NCBI GenBank assembly: GCA_025786725.1
Contig: JAHLTZ010000007.1
Coordinates: 496,001 to 560,000 of the forward strand
Direction: 5' to 3'
Source: Syncephalis fuscata
Taxonomy: Eukaryota > Zoopagomycota > Zoopagomycetes > Zoopagales > Piptocephalidaceae
DNA: 64,000 bases
Positions 41,224 through 51,021 of the stretch are shown one piece after another. The translations under genes were made by a program, and so were the position numbers. Position 1 is the stretch's first letter. Every line of letters starts with the position of its first letter. Under the pieces are notes generated by a model. It did no database searches, was not told where the DNA came from, and saw nothing but the letters and a program-made list of their open reading frames with translations.

Positions 41224-43681
41224 TTATGGGTTATCTGCATTTATAAATAAAAATATACATGTATATAATTAGTGTATAAGCCATCAATATACAATATTAC
41301 TTACTGACTATTGATATTAAGTTATTGATACACATGGTGCATAACATGTAATTAGTGAGTAATTAATCAATATAAAATGCTACTTACTGCCTATTAGTAT
41401 TAAGTTATCGATACACATGATGCATAACATGTGATTAGTGGGTTATCAATTAATATAAAATGCTACTTACGACCTATTAGTATTAAGTTATTGATACACA
41501 TGGTGCATAACATGTAATTAGTAAGTAATCAATTAATATATAATACCACTTACATCCTATTAATATTAAGTTGTTGGTAGATAGATTCCACAGTATATAA
41601 TTAGCACATGTTCTATTGATATACAGCTCAACTTACTGCCTATTAATATTAAGTTGTTGATGGATACATTAAATAGCATGTGATTAGTAAATAGCTAATT
41701 AGTATACAATATAACTTACTCCCTATTAATATTAAATTATTGATGAGCACAATACATGGTATATAATTAATGTATAGTCAGTTAATACACAATATCACTT
41801 ACTGCCTATTAATATTAAATAATTGGTACAATCAATAAATAGCATAGTTAATGTATAGTCAGTTAATATACAATATCACTTACAGACTATTAATATTAAA
41901 TAATTGATACAATCAGTAAATAGTATAGTTAATGTATAGTCAGTTAATATACAATACCACTTACGGACTATTAATATTAAACAATTGGTACAATCAATAA
42001 GTAGCATAGTTAATGTATAGTCGGTTAATATACAATATCACTTACAGACTATTAATATTAAATTATTGGTACAATTAGTAAATAGCATGGTTAATGTATA
42101 GTCAGTTAATATACAATATCACTTACGGTCTATTAATATTAAATTATTGATACAATCAGTAAATAGCATAGTTAATGTATAGTCAGTTAATATACAATAC
42201 CACTTACTTGCTATTAGTATTAAGTAGTTGGCGCAATTAGTAAATAGTATAGTTAATGTATAGTCAGTTAATATACAATACCACTTACGGTCTATTAATA
42301 TTAAACAATTGGTACAATCAATAAGTAGCATAGTTAATGTATAGTCGGTTAATATACAATATCACTTACAGACTATTAATATTAAATTATTGATACAATC
42401 AGTAAATAGCATAGTTAATGTATAGTCAGTTAATATACAATACCACTTACTTGCTATTAGTATTAAGTAATTGGCGCAATTAGTAAATAGTATAGTTAAT
42501 GTATAGTCGGTTAATATACAATACCACTTACGGTCTATTAATATTAAATTATTGATACAATCAGTAAATAGCATAGTTAATGTATAGTCAGTTAATATAC
42601 AATACCACTTACTTGCTATTAATATTAAACAATTGGTACAATTAGTAAATAGTATAGTTAATGTATAGTCGGTTAATATACAATACCACTTACGGTCTAT
42701 TAATATTAAATTATTGGTACAATCAGTAAATAGCATAGTTAATGTATAGTCAGTTAATATACAATACCACTTACTTGCTATTAATATTAAACAATTGGTA
42801 CAATCAGTAAATAGTATAGTTAATGTATAATCAGTTAATATACAATATCACTTACTCCCTATTATATCAAGTTGTTGATACGCACAATACATGGTATACA
42901 ATTAATTCATAAGTCAGCAATATACAATATCACTTACTATCTATTAGTATTAAGTTGTTGATATATATTATGCATAACACGTGGTTAGTACATAGTCCAC
43001 CAATATACAATGCTACTTACAGCCTATTATTATTAAGTTATTGATACACACGACGCATAATATATAATTAGCCAGCGTGCAATAAGTATACAATATAATT
43101 TACATTGGTCTAATATTGTCATTGATACATACAACACAATATATAATTAGTTAATACTCAACTAATATACAATACAACTTACCCACTATGGCATCAAATT
43201 GTTGATGGACATAATACATGATATATGATTAATTTATAAGTTAGCATATACAATATCACTTACCGCCTATTGTTATTAAGTCATTGATACACATAGCGCA
43301 TAGCATGCAATTAGTGGGTTATCAACTAATATACAATATAACTTACAGCTATCTAATATTAAGGTGTCAATTGATACAGTACATGACATATAATTAGTGT
43401 ATGCTTTATTGGTATATAATATAACTTACTAACTATTAGTATTAAGTTGTTGATATACATAGTGCATGGATATAATTAATGAGTCATTAACTAATATACA
43501 GTACAACTTACAATCTAATAGTATCATTAGTTAGCAATACTATTAATAAGCAGATACTATGGCATATCTATTGTTATTGCAACATACCACGACGAACTAA
43601 GGCTGGTTTAGCATCCACTATGGCTGTACTGGCCACAAGAGCCACGACAATGGTGCAAACAACGGCAATGGAAAGCTTCAT
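41224..43681 (-). CDS. secreted peptide gene built from 3-nt and 6-nt micro-exons
   Basis: Exon 1 (43681-43588) encodes a signal peptide (MKLSIAVVCTIVVALVAS, then TAIVDA) and KPALVRR, ending one base into a codon at a GTATGT donor. Twenty-eight candidate exons follow, 26 of 3 nt and 2 of 6 nt, each between TAG and GTAAGT (once GTAAAT). Introns are 73-80 nt. Joined in the phase of exon 1 they give about 30 codons with no stop. Four cysteines appear as C-x3-C-x14-C-x3-C directly after the dibasic RR, which could be a Kex2-type site. Using the CAG acceptor at 41235-41236 the product ends RCRINNP* at 41224. Phase 0 is also stop-free and gives a Thr/Ser/Gln/Ala-rich chain; phase 2 is closed. An alternative last exon may extend the gene to 40975. 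A TATA-like TTTAAATA lies 137 nt upstream (43818-43825). The role is unknown; a secreted processed peptide is inference. Confidence 0.6.
41305..43514 (-). repeat. tandem array of intron plus micro-exon units, about 81 bp each
   Basis: Each unit is one intron plus one tiny exon. The exons, plus-strand coordinates in transcription order, are 43512-43514, 43430-43432, 43347-43352 (6 nt), 43264-43266, 43183-43185, 43104-43109 (6 nt), 43021-43023, 42938-42940, 42856-42858, then every 81 bp from 42775-42777 to 41803-41805 (13 units), and 41720-41722, 41637-41639, 41554-41556, 41471-41473, 41388-41390, 41305-41307. The central units are nearly identical and differ mainly in the exon triplet (CAA, ACC, TCT, TCC). 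The outer units have diverged strongly in their introns yet keep the donor, a CTAAT/TTAAC branch-like block about 40 nt from the 3' end, and the TAG acceptor. Intron lengths are not held to a multiple of three, whereas exon lengths always are. Confidence 0.85.
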
Positions 43682-44057
43682 GGTGATATTGAATTGTTAA
43701 GATAAACAAAAAAAGAGATAGTAGAGTGTAATTGGTATAGAGTGGGGAGTAGTGCGCGTGTAGCAAGAAGTAGAGTGTGATGAGGATATTGCAGTGGGTT
43801 GTGTATATTTTGTGGGCTATTTAAACTTATGGTTTACTGATATGCTAGCATGCTGTAATATATGAGATATACCATTGATGTGTAATATGGGCCAATAAAG
43901 CAATCCAAATAATGATTTGAGGTGCACATGCACCAATAGATTCATGGCGTGATAGTGTGCTTTCAAACTTAATTTCAACCTGCTCGGCATTTACACAAAT
44001 GACACGGCAATTCCAATGAGCATTACATGTGCGATAGAGACATGTACATCGCTTTGC

Positions 44058-44189
44058 TTTTTTATTATACGGTTTAACTATTTGCTAAAAGCAAGGTATT
44101 GTTTAACTTTGTAAAAGCAATAGTGATATTTTTGCCGCCATTTCTACCGATTCAGTCCTCAATATCTGCATGCATACTAAACAGCACAC
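44058..44189. repeat. direct repeat, copy 1 of 2
   Basis: This segment matches 44290-44421 over about 130 bases, with roughly one difference in six. The best shared block is CATTTCTACCGATTCAGTCC. The two copies are 232 bp apart. No terminal inverted repeats or open frames suggest a mobile element, so it looks like a local tandem duplication. Confidence 0.75.
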
Positions 44190-44289
44190 AACCTGCCCGG
44201 TCTTTACTTCAATCTGTTAGTCATTTGCATGAGTACTGTAACGGTGTTCATAACCCAGTACATATGGTAAAAATAGACACATTAACCTG

Positions 44290-44421
44290 TTTTTTATTAC
44301 ACGGTCTAACTATTTGGTAAAAGCAAGTATATTGTTTGGTTTTGTAAAAAAGATAATGATGTCTTTGCTGCCATTTCTACCGATTCAGTCCTCAATGTCT
44401 GTATGCATACAGAATAGCACA
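44290..44421. repeat. direct repeat, copy 2 of 2
   Basis: Second copy of the segment at 44058-44189, with the same CATTTCTACCGATTCAGTCC block at its centre. Confidence 0.75.
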
Positions 44422-45654
44422 TAAAACTGCTGCAAAAACAAGTTTATCAAACTGGTATTTTATACAGGTTTTTACTGCTATACATAGGTCAGTTGTAATT
44501 TTAAATTATAAAGTATATTGATTGGTACATGCATGCATTTCATTCGACACTATGCCTATTGTTATGGGGCAATCATTGCTTTGAATTTACAAATGCATTA
44601 CATTCAAGCATATCATGCTATATGTTGTGCAACTACCATCATTCAAATGACGGCCAATCTAAATTACCTGAAATTGATTATACAATAAGTACTGTTTGTA
44701 GCATGATGCATCACAGCATTTTGCGCAATGGAGCATTTCAACATGTCACTTTCGTCATCAGTTTTCAGCTGTAAACTAGATTGTATCGACTAAATTACAC
44801 GCAATACAATATGTAGACACTAGAATAAACACAATAGAAAGTTCTGCTTAAATATTACAAATTTTAATGCATAATGTAAATGGGTTTGCATATCAATGGG
44901 TAATTATCCAAGGTCTAACTACTGCTTAAATTTCTGAAACCAATTCTGACAAGTCAAGCAATATGGAATATAGAAGAACAAGCCAAAGCAGAAACCAATA
45001 GAAAACAATTGACAGCTCAAAGGTCTACTGGTTTAACATATAGCAAATCGCTATAGTTAGGCTAAGCTGGACCGTGTTTATCAAAAAGTTAATTGCTACT
45101 GATGCAGCTAGAGAAGCAGTAATGTTAAACCGAGATAATGCACAGAAAACAGAGAGATGTAAATAAAATTGAATTGGCAAGTTTTAGTAGTCAAATAACT
45201 TATTATTGTCACTATACTTTATAATTATGGTTGTTTGTGCGGATAAATATTTACAATCACATTGTGACTTCTTATATACTTACATTTACACGACCACCAA
45301 CTAAGCCAACTATTATAAAGCTTAATCTAACTAGTTATTAGAGTAAACAGCTAATATTATACATTATTGCAATAATAGAAAAACAGATTAATTTCATTTA
45401 TTGACCATTAATAAAAGCTGTATAGCTATATATTAAAGTAAAACAAAACATTAGACTGAGTGAGTAATACTTACATGGTTAAATCATTTTACTTTGACTC
45501 TCACATTTTTATTTACTCATTTCACTGCCTTTTCCTATTGTTATCTTATTGTTCTATTCAATACTATATTACATGATAATGTTGAATATAAAAATATAAA
45601 TAGCATGCGTATTTGAACATCAATAAAAAACACTATTCAATCCCTAGTCTTTAT

Positions 45655-46130
45655 TTCTGTTATTATACATCAATACCTGTTCAAGTAGCCTCAACGGCAT
45701 GCCGTATCTTCTGGTTACAGCCGTCGCCACAAGATCTTCCTGATAAAGATACTCAACCTATCATTATTGCATATGGTGGAGGCCGATTTGCTTCATTAAT
45801 TGGCAGCAAAGCATCTGCGCCTACCAAGTTAATACTAAGAATGTTTAAGAGAATGGTGAACATCAGAAGCGCTAAATATTTTACCTTTTTTGTCACCATA
45901 GACGATTAGCTTAATTACAAATATGCCCAAAATGCAACGGTAGGATATTGGAAAATAGAAGAGACCATTTAGATGTAAGGAATCACACTGTATGTAGCAA
46001 CATTAACAGCTGCGGAACGATATGAGATTGCAACCATATGGCTTCTATTAATATTCAATCAATCTTTCTACGCATAGCCAACAACAATAATCGGCCTCAA
46101 ATGTTTCAAAGAAATCAAATAGTATGTTAC
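45655..46130 (+). pseudogene. relic Fanzor / TnpB-like (OrfB zinc-ribbon) nuclease, C-terminal part
   Basis: The conceptual translation contains PIIIAYGGGRFASLIGSKAS and APTKLILRMFKR (about 45745-45855). In another frame, after a stop near 45909, it continues CPKCNGRILENRRDHLDVRN, then HTVCSNINSCGTI, a TGA, DCNHMASINIQ and NNNRPQMFQR (about 45930-46115). The order of a GxGxF block, an APTK block, CxxC, a second cysteine pair, an (N)RDxNAAxNI-like motif and RPxxFxR is that of the C-terminal RuvC and zinc-ribbon region in eukaryotic TnpB-like proteins (Fanzor), known in many basal fungi. Stops, a frameshift and the loss of the Arg before the Asp of the RuvC-III motif (CGA to TGA) show that it is inactive. 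The N-terminal part is missing or unrecognisable. Confidence 0.7.
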
Positions 46131-46640
46131 ATTGTTTATTTAAATGTTTAAAATAGCAGTTACTAATACAATGTTCTGTTACAATCAACTCTATTTTATA
46201 GAAATGATAATGCTATTACATTTATTATATTTATTGTGAATAATGATTTAAACACAAATCAATTAAATCAACTCGTCAGCTCTTTAAATTATTATAATCG
46301 ATTGCGTAAAAAGATTACTGCCCTGGAAGGAATAAAAGCAAATGCCAACCAACAAACCATTACTGTTATTTTAAATGAAAAGGGAAAGTGTAATAAAATA
46401 TGTATATAGTGGGTTATTTGCACTAAAAATAGCTATAACTGGTTTAGATGCTGTGATTGCCGAGTAAACTAGCTTGAATCCGCCCATCTTTCTATGGCTA
46501 GCCACGTGTCGTTGCATAAAAAGGCAATACGCAGTTTTACATACACCTCAAACGAGCTATATGATTAAAAATGGATATGAAAGAATTTTTATTCTACTTC
46601 TTGTTGGCGTCGCTCTCTTCTTCCAATCCATATACGTGTG
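46131..46640. other. intergenic region with one open but unassigned frame
   Basis: Between the nuclease relic and the expansin-like gene one plus-strand frame (46167-46409) is open for 81 codons without an ATG at its start. It reads for example LNYYNRLRKKITALEGIKAN and TITVILNEKGK. It could be an exon or the relic of a gene, but I recognise no family. Confidence 0.35.
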
Positions 46641-46650
46641 CTTTCTAGCC

Positions 46651-46658
46651 TATATAAA
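46651..46658 (+). promoter_or_regulatory. TATA box of the expansin-like gene
   Basis: TATATAAA lies 32 bases before the ATG at 46690, in a short AT-rich leader. The sequence and position suit a TATA element followed by a very short 5' leader. Confidence 0.6.
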
Positions 46659-46689
46659 TACACTATCTATCACTTAATTATCATCTACA

Positions 46690-47667
46690 ATGAAGTTATA
46701 TCAACAACAAGCAGCACTAGTGGCCTATATGCTGGCAGCACTGGTTGCTCCATCACCACTGGCCAATGCTATTACCCTTCCACTACCTGATTTTGTTGCT
46801 AATGGCGTACGCAAAGGCGAAGCAACCTTTTATGACTCGGACGGCAGCGGTCATTGCTCTTTGGGTCCACGATCTGACGGTGTATTTGGTGCCATGACTT
46901 CAAAGTTATGGTCAATGGCTGCTGTGTGTGGTATTTGTGCTGAAATATCACATAAAGATAAAAAGGTTGTCGTGCCCATTGTAGACGAGTGTCCAGGTTG
47001 TTCCGACGGCAGTATTGATTTATCACGTAATGCTTTCCGGGCCCTTGCTTCGGAAAGTGCTGGTCGTATTGAAATTAGCTGGACAGTTGTGCCATGTCCC
47101 GTACAAGGTACCCTTCGTTATCGCTATAAGCCCGATGCCAATGCACAGTACCTTGCCGTACAATTGCTTAATTATGCAGTACCGGTTCGTTCGGTTGAGT
47201 GTCGTACGGCGGGTAGCGGCACTTGGCAAATGCTGCAACGTTCTGTCGATAACTACTTTACCGGCACTACACCAGGTAATGCCGGTAGTGCTGGCCTCGA
47301 CTTCCGTGTGACGCCGTATGGTGGATCGGCCGTTGAAGATACGGCTATATCATTTAGCCCAGGTCAAACGATTTCTGGCAAGCAAAGCTTAGGCAGTATC
47401 AGTGTGGTCAGAGGCAGCGACGGTCAAACACATGTAGCTTTTAATACATCGAATGGCAAGGGTGTTTCTGCTACTATTGGTTCGAATGGTGTTGATGTTG
47501 ATTTGAACAACATTAGCATTGAATCACTTGCCAACTCCATCAAATCAAGCAACTCTACCGATACAGCCGAGCAGAAAACGGCCAGCAAAAATTCAAGTAA
47601 TCCATCTTTAACTATCTCTGTTACATGGCTAGCCAGCTTGACAGCTATCTACCTACTTTTACAATAA
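46690..47667 (+). CDS. expansin-like / DPBB secreted protein with probable GPI anchor
   Basis: The intronless gene encodes 325 residues. A signal peptide (to about PLANA, residue 27) is followed by an RlpA-like double-psi beta barrel: GEATFYDSDGSGHCSLG (about 40-55), AAVCGICAEI and VVPIVDECPGCSDGSIDLS (about 95-113), the last holding the Asp-Glu-Cys-Pro-Gly-Cys signature. A C-terminal CBM63-like beta domain follows (QLLNYAVPVRSVECRTAGSG, about 160-179). The last 90 residues are Ser/Gly/Asn-rich and end in a hydrophobic tail (SVTWLASLTAIYLLLQ), as expected for GPI anchoring to the plasma membrane or cell wall. Expansin-like proteins of fungi loosen polysaccharide networks without hydrolysis; the substrate is not evident here. 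The GPI signal is less common in secreted loosenins and suggests that it acts on the fungus's own wall. Confidence 0.88.
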   Translation: MKLYQQQAALVAYMLAALVAPSPLANAITLPLPDFVANGVRKGEATFYDSDGSGHCSLGPRSDGVFGAMTSKLWSMAAVCGICAEISHKDKKVVVPIVDECPGCSDGSIDLSRNAFRALASESAGRIEISWTVVPCPVQGTLRYRYKPDANAQYLAVQLLNYAVPVRSVECRTAGSGTWQMLQRSVDNYFTGTTPGNAGSAGLDFRVTPYGGSAVEDTAISFSPGQTISGKQSLGSISVVRGSDGQTHVAFNTSNGKGVSATIGSNGVDVDLNNISIESLANSIKSSNSTDTAEQKTASKNSSNPSLTISVTWLASLTAIYLLLQ

Positions 47668-47803
47668 ATTATCGATATGTCGACGTAGTTTTAAATAAAT
47701 AAGTCTATAGTGTGTATTACAGCTATTTACTATTTTGCATTTATAAAATAAATGTTAGAATCTAGCATTGCTATTATTTATTTGCATAAATGAAAAATAC
47801 TAA

Positions 47804-49904
47804 TTAATGACCGCCACTTGGTCCAATGTCCGTTTGCACTTCTGACCAGCGACGTGGTCTAACAAATGCACCAGCAATTCCTGCCAAAATAGTTGGTCCA
47901 ATTAATGAGCCAAATAATACGTGGAATGCTTTAATTAATCCGTGAATACTAGAGATGCGAATATCATCTGGTAGACTATGGATACTGTCGAGTGAAACTG
48001 ATCCTTCGCCTCCCTAAAAATTAAAAATGGTCAATCTACTAATAGAGCATATAAATAGTACATATTAATCTTACCCCGGTTGAAAAGTGTAGTTCCGGTG
48101 CAAATACAGCGGCAGCATTGTTGAATATAGCACCTGATATTGCTAGACCAATGGTGGCACCCATCATTTGAAAGAATGAGCATAGCATTGTGGATACTGC
48201 AATATCTATTAATGCATAAGTTAGTATTTATGCATCATGCTGGCACAATTAATTACCTTCACTTTTGCACGAGGCTTGTGCAGCAAGAAAGATTGGCTGG
48301 CCTAACATGCCTAGACCTATGCCGGCAACTACAAGAATAATCATTTCTGATGCCATTTCTGGCATTTCCCAAAATGTTAATGTTAAACCGAGCGTGGTTG
48401 CTACAATGGCAAATCCTCCTGCTATAGTCGTGGGATAGGACCAAGCATTTAATTTACCAATAACTATAGTACTAACGATGGTGCAAATGCAAACTGCAAC
48501 CATAAGTGGAATTAGCATAACACCAGCTTGGGTGGCACTTTTGTTGCGAATCAGCTATAGGCGATTAAAAATTAGCTAACAATACTATTCATCAAATACT
48601 CCTACCTGATAGAAAAGTGGCAAATAATACACTAGCGTAAATATCATCCAACCGGAAAAAAATGAAGAAACCATTGTCAATACGGTATTACGCGAGGTAA
48701 GAATGCGTCCTGGAATAAATGGCTCCTTTGCGTGCCATCCCTCGACCCGAATAAAGGCAGTGTACATTGCTGCAGAGAAACATAGTAAGGTAATGACAAT
48801 GGGCGAATTCCAAGTGTACGCGTTGCCTCCCCATCCAAGTGCCAGCAGCATTGATATGATTGCCACAAGCAATAGCGTGGCACCAAGATAATCAATACGC
48901 TTGAGTTTAGAGCGTATTGACCCTTGAATGGGCGGCATATGGAAACCAAATATAATAATCAACATAGAGATAAAACCAATTGGCAGATTGATATAAAACT
49001 AGTTGTTACATTGTTAATACATTGTATTTAAACTAATAAATATAAAATGCATATTTAATTTACTTACTGCCCACCGCCATGTAATATGGTCGGTGAAAAT
49101 GCCACCTATAAGTGGACCAACAACACTACTAACGCCAAACACCGCGCCAAACCAGCCTTGCATGATAGAGCTGCGCTCAGGTGTTGATACGGCTAGTTAA
49201 ATAAATGGTTTTTTAGTTTTAGAATAACCAGTAAATATAATTTGTTTACCTGTAATGATGACGAGTGCCAATGCATACATACTTTCGCCGCCGAAACCAG
49301 CAACAGCACGAAATACAATAAGAAAAACCATGTTGGTGGCGAGGGCGCAGCCCAATGAGCCAAGCAAAAACATGACTAATGCAAATAAAAAGACCGGCTT
49401 TAATCCAAAAATGTTTGTGAGTTTACCGTAGAGTGGTGTAACAGCAGCCGTTGTCAAGAGATAGGCGCTACCAATCCAAGAAACATCTCCCAGGCTGTGA
49501 AATTCCGAAGCAATTTTCGGGATTGCCGTTGCTACGATAGTTTGATCCAACGAGCAAAGAAATACGGTTAATGCCATTCCTGAGAATAGAATAATCGAGC
49601 GTTTTAGCGACATCGGCTCAACCGGTGACGGTAAATCTTTTTTTGCGTCATCTTCGCAAGCATTACCTAGCGACAGGTTATCGCTATTTTGCATGTTGTC
49701 GATGGCGGTAAACATTTGCTTTTGATTTGGACTAGGATTTGGTGACTGCTTAATTGACTGTGTTGTATCAGAGTCATGCTCTAAATCTTTATACTCAAGT
49801 AAATCGGAAGCTGTTTCTTTATCAAGGCATGTACCGCTAGCTTCTCTCGCTATTGAATCCGGCAGGACTGTGGCTTTATTTTCTTGCTTGTTAGAAGCAA
49901 ACAT
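47804..49904 (-). CDS. major facilitator transporter, DHA2-type (14-span) drug/H+ antiporter
   Basis: The start is the ATG at 49904, followed by a polar cytosolic leader of about 100 residues. The first span carries [20 protein letters not shown] (about 49555-49500), the motif D1 of DHA family antiporters. Motif A appears as [15 protein letters not shown] (about 49435). The next exon gives [20 protein letters not shown] (about 49170-49110), a motif C-like glycine-rich span. Later spans include [20 protein letters not shown] (about 48520) and [16 protein letters not shown] (about 48330-48285). It ends TDIGPSGGH at 47804. Four to five short introns are present. The long acidic leader and 14 spans fit plasma-membrane or vacuolar exporters of toxic compounds or basic amino acids. 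The substrate is unknown. Confidence 0.88.
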
Positions 49905-51021
49905 TATTGCGTTTTAATTAAATTTTTTTTATAATGCAACTAAAATAATTATTGCAAAAAACTATTGAAACCAGTAAGCTATATGAATGAGTAATCAGCG
50001 ATGCTTAATGATGGTGTGATTTTTGTCCTTGTTCATATCTTTCAAAATACTGTCAGGACAGTCTGCCCTAAGTATGTGTTGGCGTGGGATAAACCTTAAA
50101 TAACTCCCACTATTATTGCGTTAACTGCAATATGGTAGTTTTTAAAGGCGCTGTTATTATTGTCGTAAGACTCAACGACAAACGAAAATTTTGATGGTAA
50201 TACGTGATTTTGAACGTTTGATTGAGAAGTCAAGAAACAAAAAATGTTAATTTTTAGATACTTCAAAATCCTGACTAGTTGTAACTGCTGTTGCAATTTT
50301 TGTAAAAAAGGAAAGAGTAACAAGGAAATATTTAATTTTAATAGATACTGGGACAGAGAGGATGCTACTGTTGCTGCGGTAATAGTATCGGGGATGGCCG
50401 TAATAATGATCGTGATAATGGTATTAGCTGGTGACGAAGAAGGTAGAGAAAAAAAGGTGGTAATGGATGCAATATTATTTTCATAGCTATTAATTGTTTG
50501 AGGGTTGAGAAGCACAAGGCGCTTAATAGTGATGCATTAAATTTAATGTCCACGTGTTTTCAAGTTGATACAAGGAGTATACCAGTTCTATAACGATACT
50601 TAGCAGCAGTCCAGCATTGTTTATTTTGAACTAAGAAAATATCATTTTAAGTTTATGCAATACATATGCAATAGAAAACACAATAACTATAAATGACGAG
50701 TATTAAGCAAACCAAAAATAACAGCGAATAAAACATTGATAATAAAATGAAGACACAAGAAATAGTTCATCTTTAATTATTTATGCACCGTTTGTTTATT
50801 GTTAATATTTTTAATACTTTAGTTTACAACTATAAAATTGGTGTTTTATTTGTTAATTATTAAATGCATTTTTAAAATAAAGTAAGTTAATTAAATGCTG
50901 TTTATTTGTTAAACGATATAGATTTACACATTCTTATAGTAATAATAGCTAATCATGCTTAATTTGTTTAAAGTCACTTTTATTGTCTGAAATTGACGTC
51001 GCTGGAGTAAAAACCGTTAGA
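49905..51021. other. intergenic region with no supported gene
   Basis: The 1.1 kb region is AT-rich. Open frames on both strands (for example 50096-50515) have low-complexity composition and I do not call them. It holds the upstream region of the transporter and the 3' end of the next gene. Confidence 0.4.

Larger units (their letters stand above)
43682..45650. other. intergenic region, mostly featureless
   Basis: The first 200 bases hold the promoter of the micro-exon gene. The rest is AT-rich. Apart from a diverged direct repeat (44058-44189 and 44290-44421) I see only short open frames without domain signals. Decayed upstream parts of the Fanzor-like relic might lie in 44.9-45.6 kb but are not recognisable. 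Confidence 0.4.

Noticed and set aside
42119-42736. Open frames with a 27-residue repeat on the minus strand
   Set aside because: They arise because the 81-bp array unit is divisible by three. The reading crosses every donor and acceptor and exists only where units are recent and identical, so it is not a protein repeat.
41281-43514. Tandem array as a CRISPR array
   Set aside because: Unit and spacer sizes do not fit, there are no unique spacers, and each unit has intron borders; the context is a eukaryotic gene.
50096-50515. Overlapping open frames on both strands
   Set aside because: Low-complexity Thr/Ile/Ala and Leu/Pro/Ser readings of a simple repeat-like tract. No domain or signal supports either.
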